A DNA stretch of 64,000 nt, from contig CM062289.1 of NCBI GenBank assembly GCA_031216915.1, forward strand, positions 253,203,113 to 253,267,112, given 5' to 3'. Each line of letters opens with the position of its first letter. Position 1 is the first letter of the stretch. Source of the stretch: Pictodentalium vernedei (lineage: Eukaryota; Mollusca; Scaphopoda; Dentaliida; Dentaliidae). Below are positions 1 through 10,184 of this stretch, piece after piece. The position numbers were made by a program, and so were the translations under genes. The notes under the pieces were generated by a model. That model did not search any database, was not told the DNA's origin, and saw only the letters and a list, made by a program, of their open reading frames with translations.

Positions 1-59
1 GACAAAAAAAGGATTCACCAAAAGGTATCCTTGATAGTTAATCTCAAATAATACAATAC

Positions 60-955
60 CAGGTCATAGGTATCCTCAAATACCGAAATGAGTCTAAGAG
101 GGATAGTAAATGAGGCCTCATTGAGGGCTTTCTTTCATGGCCCTCATGCCCTCAAAGGAAATGAGGCTATGAGGGATAGTAAATGAGGCCTCATTGAGGG
201 CTTTTTTCATGGCCCTCACGCTCTCAAAAGAAATGAGGCTATGAGGGATAGTAAATGAGGCCTCATTGAGGGCTTTTCACATATCCCTCATGGCCTCATA
301 CGACAAAAAAGGGGTGCCGAAGGCCATATGTTTTCCAAAAAGGGGTGCCGAAATTGGGGTGCCTGGGAATATGGTTGTTAAATACCGAGATGAGGCTAAA
401 AAGGATAGTAAATTATACCTCATTGAGGGCTTTTCTCAAAAGAAATGAGGCTATGAGGGATAGTAAATGAGGCCTCATTGAGGGCTTTTCACATAGCCCT
501 CATGCCTCATATGACAAGAAGCCGTGCCGAAGGCCATATATTTTCCAAAAAGGGGTGCCGAAATTGGGGTGCCTGGGGATATGGTTGTTAAATATCGAGA
601 TGAGGCTAAGAGGGATAGTAAATTATACCTCATTGAGGGCTTTTCTCATGGCATGGATAGTAAATGAAGCCTAATTGAGGGATTTCTCATGGCCCTCATG
701 GCCTCATACGACAAAAAAGGGATTCTCCAGAAAGTATCCTCGATAGGTATCCTCAAATAATACAATGCCAGGACATAGGTATCCTCAAATATAGAAATGA
801 GGCTAAGAGGGGTAGTAAATGAGGCCCCATTGAGGGATTTCTCATGGCCCTCATGGCCTCAACCGAAATAAGGTTAAGAGGGATAGTAAATTAGACCTCA
901 TTGAGGGAATTTATCATAGCCCTCATGGCCTCATACGACTAAAACAGGATTCCAT
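60..955. repeat. Short-period satellite with a palindromic core
   Basis: Tandem, partly degenerate units of about 73-75 bp, with some longer composite units. Each has the theme ATGAGGGATAGTAAATGAGG then CCTCATTGAGGGCTTTT and CATGGCCCTCATGGCCTCAT. Clear unit starts lie near 101, 173, 247, 457, 612, 656, 812 and 881. Most units carry the 14-bp perfect palindrome AATGAGGCCTCATT, and CTCAT/ATGAG recurs on both strands. Longer variants carry an inserted stretch around GGGGTGCCGAAATTGGGGTG (near 340 and 553). The open frame at 266-448 is an accident of the repeat. The left edge of the array is near the window edge. Confidence 0.85.
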
Positions 956-960
956 AACCA

Positions 961-1440
961 TAGACGTTTCACAAAAAGGGGGTCCATGGAACGTGGCCAT
1001 TGGATACAGAGGTGATGAGAATCATATAGGACTTCGTTGTAATAAGGGGAGATAACTCTGCATGAAGGTTTCGGAAGAGGGGATGAAGCAATCTGATTGG
1101 TTAGTTAGCGCCAGGAAAGTGAACTGATTGGGTGATCTAGATAAATGAAAACAATAAGAGTACTCGGAAGTCAGAACTAATTAGAACAGACCAGAAAAGC
1201 TAAATATAGTAACAATAAGCAAAGCGGTTCCAGTTGATAGGCTCTTCTACTCCACTGGAGTATACTCCAGGACAAAGGAACGTGGCCAGGTAGACGAATA
1301 CTATTGCATAGATAGATAGAAGCAGAGAATTCTGAAAGAATTCGAAATAGTACAACTTGTCGGGTTTATTTGGCTAATTCGCGATACTCCAGTTCAATCG
1401 AACGTTCTCTCCGAACATACCCCTGTCCTATTATAAGGTT
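961..1440. other. No recognisable feature
   Basis: Unique-looking sequence between the satellite and the promoter-like island. I see no long open frame, inverted repeat or repeat shared with the rest of the window. Confidence 0.5.
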
Positions 1441-1830
1441 TTTGGTCACATAGCAACCACGTGCTACCATAGAAACCAAGATGGCGGCCTCCAGTATACA
1501 AAATGGACGACGGAAACACGTATCACCTTAACAACACGCGCTGCGCATGCACACCAACACCACGTATCACTCTGAGGATGACGTCACAAGATGGCCGCTC
1601 ACGCTGGTTACCATGACAAGACAACATGGCGTGGGTGGGTCACGTGACATGACGTCACGTCCCCCTCCCCCATTCCCTCCCCAACCGGGCCCGATCCATC
1701 CCTCTAATACTACTGGTGCGCCCTTTGCCATGGCTATTTGTCCTAGGCGTTCTGACCAATCAGAAGACAGAATTTATCGGGATATAGGGACAAACTTCTG
1801 TACAATCGGCTCTCCAAACTATTTTTGCAG
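1441..1830. promoter_or_regulatory. CpG-rich island with clustered promoter motifs
   Basis: Seen: a YY1-type element CAAGATGGCGGC at 1477-1488 with a second, weaker AAGATGGCCGC near 1587; two full palindromic cAMP-response elements TGACGTCA at 1579-1586 and 1650-1657; an E-box CACGTG at 1641-1646; an RFX X-box-like GTTACCATGACAAG at 1607-1620 (11 of 14 against GTTGCCATGGCAAC); C-rich CCCCCTCCCCC near 1660; and an inverted CCAAT box, read on the plus strand as GACCAATCAG near 1754. CpG density is visibly above the surroundings. Known: such clusters typify TATA-less animal promoters. Inferred: a candidate promoter or a transposon-borne one. The downstream part (1728-1793) recurs at 31957-32022, which favours transposon origin for at least that part. 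No first exon can be defined. Confidence 0.4.
1728..1793 (-). repeat. Repeat W, copy 1
   Basis: Bases 1752-1793 are the reverse complement of 3996-4037 with 2 differences in 42. The larger block 1728-1793 also matches 31957-32022, including CCATGGCTATTTG and the CCAAT-box core. The three copies define a dispersed repeat. Copies 1 and 2 are inverted and about 2.2 kb apart, so they could be terminal inverted repeats of an unrecognised element. Confidence 0.65.
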
Positions 1831-1834
1831 TTAA

Positions 1835-2089
1835 GAAACTTAAACACAAACAATGTCGCTACAACACGGGTGAAGAAAGAACAAATATCAGCCGCTGTTA
1901 TGACAATAGTTTGTAGCAGCTTGACTAATCACCTCGATTCTCAATCGACAGTTTGAACAGTATTAACTGTAATCGGTATTAACAGTCTATGACCCAGCTA
2001 ATTACCAGTAAATGACGTTACTTTTCTCGCGGCGATAATATTACTGTACAAACTCCATGTGCAATGATAAACTACAATTTAACCAAGTG
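1835..2089. other. No recognisable feature
   Basis: AT-rich sequence with no feature I can support. Confidence 0.4.
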
Positions 2090-2275
2090 CATACTGACAT
2101 AAAAATGGCAAAGTTTTCAGCAGCAAATATTTCCCATAATGCGGTTTGATACTTAACAAAATATACCTTGTTTGACTAACCCCAGTGAGCTCTATAAGCT
2201 CCTCAGTAAGATATAATTGGTTAAATTCATAGTTAAACAAAAGAAAAGGTAACCGGTGAAAAGTCTGTTGCACTA
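2090..2275 (-). mobile_element. Relic of repeat family Q core
   Basis: ATGGCAAAGTTTTCAGCAGC and AAATATTTCCCATAATGCGG match the reverse complement of the stretch just before the Q element at 46007. The adjacent TTGTTTGAC...GAGCTC...GCTCCTCAGTAAGATATAAT is a decayed copy of the Q hairpin seen intact at 46131-46185. Old and broken, with no boundaries. Confidence 0.5.
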
Positions 2276-2279
2276 CCAG

Positions 2280-2885
2280 TGTGCTAGGGGTTAACTGAAA
2301 TAAACTGGAATGGAGAGTTCCAACCCAATTTTCAAAGTTCGTGCCATCTGGTGATAGTTTGTTTTTTTTTAATAATTTTTGTTCCTTTTCATGGTTTGAT
2401 CATGACCTTTCAATTAGAACTTCATAATTTACGAATGATTAGACCTATCAGGAACTATCCACCATTACGTCTTTTTTATAAACGGCCCAGTCGCTTCCCT
2501 TCAACGTATAAACATATAAACAAATAAATACAATCGCAAAAATGGCCTATTCGTTATTTTGAATAATAAAAGGAGGTCCAGACTCCAAATAATACCAAAG
2601 ACATTAATTAACAAACCAACTGGAAACTTTTTCCGAAAGGTTCAAACACAGGCACACATGTACACACCCAATCAGTGAACAATCGTTAATTTTCTCATCA
2701 GGTTAAAATTCGTTGGCTCACAATGTGTGCGTGGGTTACGAATAGAGAGTTGACCAGAGTGTAATTTATCCCCAGCAATGTTTTGAGTTGGGAAAGTTGG
2801 GAAAGTTTAATATTAATTAGCTTGTAGATTTTATCGTGCCAGCTCTGTCAGAAGATAGCAAGAGAGTAGAAATAACCCTACCACC
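2280..2885. other. No recognisable feature
   Basis: AT-rich sequence without long open frames, tandem repeats or clear inverted repeats. Confidence 0.4.
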
Positions 2886-2887
2886 AA

Positions 2888-3284
2888 CAGGGGCGACGGA
2901 AGCTCGATAAAAATGGAGGAGCACAAATTTACAAGCTACCATGGTTCGACCCAGTGTGAGAAAGGTTACAATCGTATATCGGTAAGTGTACCATGAATCG
3001 CTATAGTATCTCGTTCAGATGAATATGCCCCGATGTGCGGTCACTGTCCTGTCCGTTTCTTCTACTTCAAACATCTTCCAGTTGAAGTAGAAGAAACGGA
3101 CCGAACCAACCGAATGTGGGATTTTTTGGCTAAATATTGTTTGGATTTGCAAATAATGTTACAGGGAAACCTGTATATTGACATGTTTGCCCCACTTTAA
3201 CTCATTGTGTAACTGCGAAATATATCTATGGAAAAAAGTGGAGGGGCGCGTGTCCCGTATGTCCCCCTGGCTCCGCCGCCTCTG
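2888..3284. mobile_element. Possible hAT-like MITE
   Basis: The left end CAGGGGCGACGGA at 2888-2900 and the right end, read in reverse as CAGAGGCGGCGGAGCCAGG, resemble the CAGNGGCGGA type of terminus common in invertebrate hAT-like elements. The roughly 397-bp interval contains the strong hairpin at 3051-3101. I could not find a matching 8-bp target duplication, so the call is tentative. Confidence 0.35.
3051..3101. repeat. Perfect 20-bp-arm hairpin
   Basis: Left arm 3051-3070 (GTCCGTTTCTTCTACTTCAA) and right arm 3082-3101 are exact reverse complements, separated by an 11-base loop. Confidence 0.9.
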
Positions 3285-3995
3285 AACACCGTATATGGCC
3301 AGTTTTAGGTAATGCGACGTTGTAATTTTCGCAGAATTGTGTTGTTTTCAGTAATGTTTCAGACTGCAACTGTTTTGAAGCTGATATCGCTTTTGAATGG
3401 CAATCCGTTGTGGTAGGGGTTTGCTTATGTCATGATTGCAAACAGAATTTCATGCACTAGAACCAATATCTGCAAGTACCAGATGATGTGTACCACTTCG
3501 TTTGCCTTCCATTCGAAGAAGACAACGCTGACATTGTTCCTGAGACGCAAGAAAGATTCTTCAAGAAAACAAGGATGTTATATTACCCCACCGCGAAGCT
3601 GAAACAGTCGCGCACCGTAGAGACATTTCAGTGTATTAAATGAAGATAATGAATTCCTTTGTGCACAATGTAACTTATTTGGCAGATTCATTGCATCAAA
3701 TAGTATCTATTGCGTTATCACGTTGGATGAATAACCCAAAAGACAAAGAGAAAGTCGGCGAGCTGGGTGCACAGTGGTTGTAATACCGGTTCAATTAAAT
3801 TACTCTATGCCGACATTGGATTTTTCTCTCGGAATTGCCAAGTTTAATCATTCACATCACTCTTGAGCAGCGCACTCTTTTTTTAGCAAATTCAATTCCA
3901 TCGAAGATGCGACTTAAGTAATGTTATCTGTTTTATCTACCATTTACCAAACCATCCGCAATACCAGTTGCGATAATATTCGACGATAAACAACC
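3285..3995. other. No recognisable feature
   Basis: Short open frames only. There is one weak protein-like stretch near 3480-3600, but no start, splice pattern or family I can recognise. Confidence 0.4.
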
Positions 3996-4037
3996 TTGTC
4001 CCTATATCCCAATAAATTCTGTCTTTTGATTGGTCAG
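3996..4037 (+). repeat. Repeat W, copy 2
   Basis: Inverted match to 1752-1793 with 40 of 42 bases identical: TTGTCCCTATATCCC, then AATAAATTCTGTCTT and the CCAAT-box core GATTGGTCAG. Confidence 0.75.
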
Positions 4038-4714
4038 TATGCACATCGGTGCAATGAATTGGACCCGACAGTAAGCTTTAAGCTTTTTCGAGATCGTTTC
4101 CAGATAGAATACAATTACAAAAATAGATGAATAATGACAGAGTTATCAGATATGTTCACATTCTCTTCTGCATGCAACATATTGGTGTGATGACGACACA
4201 CACTGATGACAGGAATGATATGAAAGAAATACACGTCAAACTAAGCTCTTGATAAAGGGGCGATGTGAGAGAAAGAGTCGGAAAAAGAGGAATATCACAA
4301 GTGTGGCTTTTTGTTTGTTAACGGCTATTTTGGGGAAATCATGGTTATAGGTTTTGTTAACTGAAGAGTATATACAATTGTTATGTGTTGTTTTGTGCTT
4401 ATATACAATCTATTATCATAACTCGACTCGTTTTTGGTGAGTTATAGCAACTCTTCGCGCAAGCGCAACTCGTAGCTGCATGTCCCCCAAAACGATTCTT
4501 GTCGCAATACAAGATCCTGTGCCAGCACAGTGTGTTCGTAACCCTTATATATCATAGAGTACCTGAATAGCCTTTATTTGAATAAAATATTGTTTTCGAC
4601 AAACAGGTGAATTTATTTTGCGTACGATTAATTTAGTAACCCATTTCACAGCCTGAACAGAAACAACACTTGAAGAAACATTTCTTGAACGACTAAAACA
4701 TTTCATTGTTTGCC
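4038..4714. other. No recognisable feature
   Basis: AT-rich sequence; nothing supported. Confidence 0.4.
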
Positions 4715-4893
4715 TTCAAAACATAGCTTATGAAGCCTAATTGGATCGAGCTCGAACCAATGAGGGGTCATAAGCTCTATTAAACTTTATATGCTAAATC
4801 CAAGGCACCAAATGAAAAATATATAAATGTGAATGACTGTTTTGTGAATAGCGTTTGCCGTAATACTATCCCCACGTTAGATAAAGGGTTAAT
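4715..4893. mobile_element. Decayed piggyBac-like MITE (family P)
   Basis: AAAACATAGCTTATGA then ATTGGATCGAGCTCGAACCA and GGGGTCATAAGCT is the family P central palindrome with several mismatches. The right end GATAAAGGGTTAA closes near 4893. The left end is not visible. Confidence 0.55.
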
Positions 4894-5240
4894 TTAATCT
4901 TTGCTGTCTGCTTTCCTACTTCGGAATTTTCCGTTTAATAAAAACTTATGAATATCTTGCTGAAAGGGTTAAATTTTGAACACCGTCATTTTTATTAATA
5001 TTTTATGGCAGTGGACCTTTTTCATTTGACGACATTCGTTTATTAGGTTTTATAACGATACGTCGTTTGTTGTTGCACGTACTGCGCAATCCGTGATAGA
5101 AATATTGGTAGCTATTGACTTTTTATTAAGTAAATTCTTTACTTAGAAGCAATAAATATTTCATTTAAAGCATAATGACATAAAGCATATTTGCAATAGC
5201 AGTTGAATCGTTTCAGTGGCGGAGCTAGGATTCTCAAATA
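4894..5240. other. No clear feature; possible hAT-like end
   Basis: AT-rich. CAGTGGCGGAGCTAGG at 5214 resembles a hAT-like terminus and is followed by a G run, but no partner end was found. Confidence 0.3.
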
Positions 5241-5256
5241 GGGGGGGGGGGGGGGG
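5241..5256 (+). repeat. Poly-G run (16)
   Basis: Uninterrupted G run, one of about a dozen G/C runs of 14 or more in the window. Confidence 0.95.
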
Positions 5257-5411
5257 CTGAGCAATAGGCATGTCCAGAGGCTCGCAGGGCCCAGATGGTG
5301 GTGGGTCTGGAAGGGGGTCTGCCCCTCCTTAGAGTGTGGATCCGGGACAATTTTTGAAAATCTAGTGATCTGAGAGTGAATCTGGGAAAATATTGTTTCC
5401 AACTGGAGGTT

Positions 5412-5640
5412 ATTATGGCGCTGTGTGCTAAGGCGTACTTCACGTGGAAGGCGTACTTGTCTTTAACCAATGCTAACTCTGCTTGCGCAGAGTTAGTACA
5501 TTGGAGAGTCTGACAGTTGCTCGCCGTTGCTCGGTGGTTCTCTCCGGGTACTACGGTTTATCCCACCCGTAAAACTGTCCAAGAGGTGACCCTTTCTATC
5601 GAAAGTGTCGTTAAATCCCAATAAATAAATAGCACCGTGT
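5412..5640 (+). mobile_element. tRNA-type SINE A, 5'-truncated
   Basis: Matches the body and tail of the full-length SINE at 18992-19346: the GCTGTGT-CTAAGGCGTACT stretch, ACCAATGCTAACTCTGCTTG, GACAGTTGC, CGGTGGTTCTCTCCGGGTAC, CACCCGTAAAACTGTC and the tail TGTCGTTAAATCCCAATAAA. The tRNA-like head is missing, the usual result of incomplete reverse transcription. Confidence 0.85.
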
Positions 5641-5644
5641 ATGC

Positions 5645-5675
5645 GTGGGTGTGTGTGTGCATGTGTGTGTGTGTA
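5645..5675 (+). repeat. (GT)n microsatellite
   Basis: Imperfect GT/GC repeats directly after the SINE tail. Confidence 0.85.
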
Positions 5676-5997
5676 TTGAAGGGCACAATAATGTTTTCGA
5701 AGAATTTGGAATGTTAATTTCAGATCCCCAACCTGGAAATGAAGTCAGCAATCCCGCCTGGCAGTCAGGAGTCTAAAACCTAAACCACTGGACCACTGGA
5801 CCATTGCACACCTTCATAAACGAAGGCTGAAATCCAGATTATCAGATGATATTCTCATGAATACTTGGTCCACTTTCCTTATGGGAGCTACAGGAAAGTG
5901 TTAAACGTACTGGCTACAGTACGATTCGCATCAGACTGACACGGGCCGGTCAGAAGGGCGCAGTTATGTTTTCGAAGAATTTGAAATGTTAATTTCT
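5676..5997. repeat. Pair of 43-bp direct repeats around 230 bp
   Basis: AAGGGCACAATAATGTTTTC then GAAGAATTTGGAATGTTAAT near 5679-5722 recurs as GGGCGCAGTTATGTTTTCGA and AGAATTTGAAATGTTAATTT near 5955-5997. A SINE fragment lies upstream of the first copy and another directly follows the second. This could be a local duplication or the edges of an old element. Confidence 0.6.
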
Positions 5998-6092
5998 TGC
6001 GCGAAGTTAGTACGTCGGGGAGCCTGACAGTTGTGCGCCGTTTCTCGGTGGTTCTCCCCGGGTACTTCAGCTTCCTCCACCCGTGCTTGTGG
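5996..6092 (+). mobile_element. tRNA-type SINE A fragment
   Basis: GAAGTTAGTACGTCGGGGAG, CCTGACAGTTG, TCTCGGTGGTTCTCCCCGGG and CTTCCTCCACCCGTG match positions about 19195-19280 of the full SINE. Truncated at both ends. Confidence 0.75.
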
Positions 6093-6101
6093 ATTTGTTG
6101 A

Positions 6102-6440
6102 TGCTTTATATGCTAAATCCAAGATGACCGCCGGTGGCCATGTTTTTCAAAGAAATTAAGAAAAATTCGATATCTCCCATCTAGACATTACACCAAAGCT
6201 ACATATAAAATTTGAAAAAGATCGGATGAGAGATACGGCCTATAGGTTGTGCTAATGGAATTGTTGACAAATCAAACGCCAAATCCAAGATGGCCGCCAG
6301 CGGCCACGTTTTTTGCCGGAATTCGGAAGAAAAATCGATAGCTCCCATCTAGACATTGCCCCAAAAGTTACGGATAAAAGTTGAAACTGATAGAGTGAGA
6401 TATGAGGAATTGCGGATGTACAGACGTACGACAGATCGCA
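6102..6440. repeat. Two tandem units related to H4 internal repeats
   Basis: Two units of about 165 bp: CCAAGATGACCGCCGGTGGC...TCGATATCTCCCATCTAGAC and CCAAGATGGCCGCCAGCGGC...TCGATAGCTCCCATCTAGAC. The ATCGATAGCTCCCATCTAGA block is the same as in each repeat of the element at 56115-57604. Probably a fragment of the same superfamily; no termini are visible. Confidence 0.65.
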
Positions 6441-6631
6441 ATCCATCCCCAAAGCTCATGCTTGACGTTGTCAGTATGAGCTAATAATATGAATCGGTAC
6501 GTCACAATTTCAATCAATGATGTCTTGTTCAACTTTGTACATCGGTAGCAGTGTGTTTCAAAATCTTTATTTCGTTTTACAAGGCCCAATGTGCCTTCGT
6601 CATACTGTGTCGAAATTTCAATTCGTGAAGA

Positions 6632-6876
6632 TTAACCCTTTACCCGACGTAACGGCAAAAACCGGCCAGCGCTATTCTCAATAATCGCCAATTAATATTC
6701 ATTACTTTTTTTTCATTTTTTGACTCAAAAACATAGGTTATGACACCTCATTGGAATGAGCTCGTTCCAATGAAGGGACATAACCTATGTTTTTGAGACA
6801 AAAAATTAAAAAAAATAGTTATTGAAGAATTTTTTTTACAAGTGTCTTCTGCTTTTCATGTTAGTTAAAGGGTTAA
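6632..6876. mobile_element. piggyBac-like MITE, family P, copy 1
   Basis: Bounded by TTAA on both sides with terminal inverted repeats CCCTTTACC.../...GTTAAAGGG. The centre is a near-perfect palindrome (about 6714-6807, symmetry at 6760/6761): AAAACATAGGTTATGA...TTGGAATGAG then CTCGTTCCAA...TAACCTATGTTTTTGAG. TTAA target duplication plus CCCTTT-type ends are the signature of piggyBac elements. At 245 bp and without a frame this is a non-autonomous MITE. Outside the ends the two flanks differ (AACGGCAAAAACCGGCCAGC on one side, TGTCTTCTGCTTTTCATG on the other), so orientation can be told. Confidence 0.8.
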
Positions 6877-7062
6877 GTCAGAACACAGGGAGGGTGGAGT
6901 ACGGGGGATTGAAATCAACTACTCGAGTTAGACGTTTTTCCTGTACTTTAATACTCCGAAAAGCTCCATCAAGGATCGTTGATTCCCGTCTCCCGTACTC
7001 TGTACTTGAGTTGTGTGTTTATACCACGACTAAACTTGAATTAAGTGGATGAAGCTGATATT

Positions 7063-7307
7063 TTAACCCTTTACCCAACGTAACGGCAAAAAAACGGCCA
7101 GCTTTGTTCACAAAAATGGCCAATTTATTTTCATTATTTTTTCATTTTTGTTTCAAAAACATAGGTTATGACTCCTCTTTGGAACAAGCTCGTCGTGCCC
7201 GTTCCAATGAGGGGTCATAACCTATGTTTTTTAGACAAAAAATTAAAAAAATAGTTTTTCATTTGTCTGCAAATGTCGTCTGCTTTTCATGTTAGGTAAA
7301 GGGTTAA
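7063..7307. mobile_element. piggyBac-like MITE, family P, copy 2
   Basis: TTAA-flanked, ends CCCTTTACCCAACG and GTTAGGTAAAGGG. Same plan as copy 1, about 185 bp downstream and in the same orientation. The central palindrome keeps AAAACATAGGTTATGAC and GGAACAAGCTCGTCGTGCCC. Confidence 0.8.
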
Positions 7308-7586
7308 AAGCAAAATATCACCTTCGCCGGTCTGTTTATATTCTTACTTGACACTGTTTTGTATCGAATCATTTCATTCAAGTCGTTACGTGACTCAGAT
7401 GCGTAACAACCAATGTTATGCTTTCTAATATGACACGTAGGTCAGATTCCACGTGTGGTGTATCTACAATATTTCGCGATGCCTGTGTGGCATCGGGAAC
7501 GTTGAGTACACACGACAATCGTGGTATAAAATAGTTATTTATATTTGATAGCACTGTTCGCATGACGTCCAGTGTATAACATATTT
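7308..7586. other. No recognisable feature
   Basis: Nothing supported. Confidence 0.35.
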
Positions 7587-7960
7587 TATTATATACTTTA
7601 TAAATAACTACATTTCTATTGGCTGGATCTTATACACGTGACTGGTACTCAAAAATTTATGTACACCAGTTTTCCAACGAATATCAACTTTCTAAATATA
7701 GCTTTTGGAAATCCCCTCTCTAATTCAATTTCAATCGACGTTATCTCTATAACATTGTTTATTTTTATGTTATTCTGCAGATCATAACTATTTTATTGTT
7801 AAATAAAAGTATTTCTGGTTGATATAATTGAACTTTTAATTGACAAATAGAAGATTGTGTTTTGAGGATGGTATATATAATAAAACAGTTATGGACTTTT
7901 GTGGTGGCAAATATGATGTGATATGAACCTAAAGAACTTATATTGACCGAGGCGTCACTT
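7587..7960 (+). mobile_element. Repeat family N1, copy a
   Basis: Extended match to 46720-47090: TTTCTATTGGCTGGATCTTA, GTGACTGGTACTCAAAAAT, AATATCAACTTTCTAAATAT, GCTTTTGGAAATCCCCTCTC, TATTTCTGGTTGAT and GACTTTTGTGGTGGCAAATA. Copy b has a complete hairpin half that is missing here. Non-coding; family unknown. Confidence 0.75.
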
Positions 7961-9035
7961 TCACGAAGGTCTATGTTTTGCTTTCAGCTTTGTGATCAAT
8001 GGTGTTTTTTCAACGACCACCCAGATACAACAGCCTGTCCGTTTGAGATAACTACCAAACAGTACGCCAAGAATAAAGGATTTGATGATCTTGTGAAAGC
8101 CATTAGTAAAGCTTAGCTGAGAGTCATGATAATTGAATACTCACTGTTCACCTGCCCAAGACAGTTTGCTCAATTTAATGACAATCTTTTTAAAGTATAT
8201 TTTAACAATCACAAATTATTCTTTTCGTCGGAAGACAGTTTAGAAGAAAAATGAATCAATGGCATAAACGGATGTTTTTCATCTCATTCTATATTACATA
8301 GTTTTTGCCACAATCCAGATTGTACATTTGAGCTCAAAAGTAATTTACCGTGAAAGGTAAGAGTATTGGGTGTGGGTCCAACTGTTGGGGCTTGTACTCC
8401 AATGCACACAACCCATATTAGTGCATGTGTGAGAACGGGAACTCATACAAAGTTTCCCACTGGTCTCAAATGTGTCTGGGCTGTCGGGTATTGCATTCGA
8501 TTCGATGTCTACACACAATTGTAACTCTGGAGGGGCTTTTTATGAGGATGGCAATTTAAGGTCTTGGGTAGTATTTCAGTACGACTTTGAACCCAAAAGA
8601 TATCAGATCCAATAAGCAAACAGTCTTAGAAATATTTGACTAAAATCTTAATAAGTTTTATCATGAGGTCACACGGTGAGGTTTTTAACACTTTGGGTGA
8701 TAGATGACCCTAGTTCTATAATAGTTGGGTTTTTAACTGATTGAGTGCTAGACGCCACTGTTATGTATCTACTGCAGGGTTCTATAATGAGGCAACATGA
8801 CGGTGTTTTTAACTAGCTGAGTGCTAGAAATCACTATCATTGCTCAATTACAAAATCACCATTGTAATTTGTGCTCAAACGTAATTTACCGCGCAGGTTT
8901 CAAGTCTCTATTTCTGCACACAATTGTAGCCTGGAGTCAGAGGGAGGTAGTGTTTCAGCTCTTTGATCATTGAATTTTTAACTCTTTCATAGCTTTCCTA
9001 TATGCGCCGCGCTAGGTGTCACTGTATAGTACAAG
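7961..9035. other. No gene; short local repeats
   Basis: Contains two copies of a GAGCTCAAAAGTAATTTACC-like stretch (near 8330 and 8868) and two to three copies of a GTTTTTAACTGATTGAGTGC stretch followed by TAGACGCCACT (8678-8840). They suggest an old internally repeated element. No open frame is credible. Confidence 0.45.
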
Positions 9036-9600
9036 CTCACAGACCAACACTCCAATTCTGTAAGAAATTCAATACTGTTATGGCCTGGAACCAGTCTAGA
9101 TCTCAAATACGTCATCGTCAAGGTTAGATCCACTCATCAGGAATATTTCTGTTGGATGAAAAAACGAACCGACAGCTCGTCTTTCCGACCTACTGATATA
9201 TTACGGACCACTGAATTTGAAAAAAATTGCCTAACGATTCATTTTCTGTGAATCAAAACCAGAAATGTTGCTGAATCTACACTTGATTTGATTGACATTT
9301 GATGGCATCACAATCCGAAATGAAAACTTCCCACAGCTGTAGTTTTATGATTACGCCGCGTATAGTTCCACAAATTATGTTAATTTCTGGTTGTTTTCAA
9401 GGGGAATTAAATACTTATTGATTTTAATATCTATAACTGGGACAGGGAAGAATACCAGTATATCTTCTTTGTAAGTGAAGGCTCATCACATTACACCAAC
9501 GGTCGTCTGCGCACATTTTTTCACAAAACTTGGGTAAACAGCCGATAACAGCATCGAATTCGAATCAGAATTGGTGGTCTGAGAGCTTGAGTGTAGTCGG
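9036..9600 (+). mobile_element. Repeat family N2, copy a
   Basis: Aligns by eye with 44355-44905 over more than 500 bp: AATTCTGTAAGAAATTCAAT, CTGTTATGGCCTGGAACCA, AATATTTC(T/A)GTTGGATG, GAATCAAAAC, ATTGATGACATCACAATC-like stretches and a final GGTGGTCTGAGAGCTTG. Non-coding in this copy. No termini identified. Confidence 0.7.
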
Positions 9601-9639
9601 TATTTGGAATCCAATACATGGAGATAAACCTTAGCCCTC

Positions 9640-9780
9640 TGACCACTAGTTGCCAAATACAGAAACTTCAAGTAGCAAGTATTTCCCAAAATGCAATAAG
9701 AATTTACCAAATTTAGTCGTGTTTGACAGAGATCAATAAGCCCTGTCAAGCAGTTTTGAATAGATTAAATTCCTATTTGA
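9640..9780 (-). mobile_element. Relic of repeat family Q core
   Basis: GTAGCAAGTATTTCCCAAAA followed by GTTTGACAGAGATC...GCCCTGTCAAGC is a decayed version of the Q core and its GACAGAGCTC hairpin (compare 46131-46185). Confidence 0.5.
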
Positions 9781-10184
9781 ATTATGGGGAAAGGTTAAAA
9801 TTTAGGTATTTTGGATCAGTTTGGAGTGGGTTCATTTTATAACATTCAATGTCGATGCATTTCCAGAGTCTGTTAATGAAAAACTAAAGATCGGAAATGT
9901 TAATCCATTGACCCTATATATACATGGCTCCACAAAACTAAGTATTGTAATGTTATGTAATTTATCACGAGCTAAACCATCCTATAATATACTATTAACA
10001 AAGTAGGGGATATTTGATAAAAGTGCGATATATGAAGAAATATATTTATATTTTCATCAAAAAGACAGTTGAGGCAGAGCACTGTGACATCTGGTGAATG
10101 ATTTCAGCGATAGTTGGATATCTGACAAGCACACATTCCACGCACTGAGCTGTAGAAGACATGGACGGTCAGTCAGGGAATTTA
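9781..10184. other. No recognisable feature
   Basis: AT-rich up to about 10060, then the region downstream of the transposase relic. No inverted repeat was paired with it. Confidence 0.35.
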
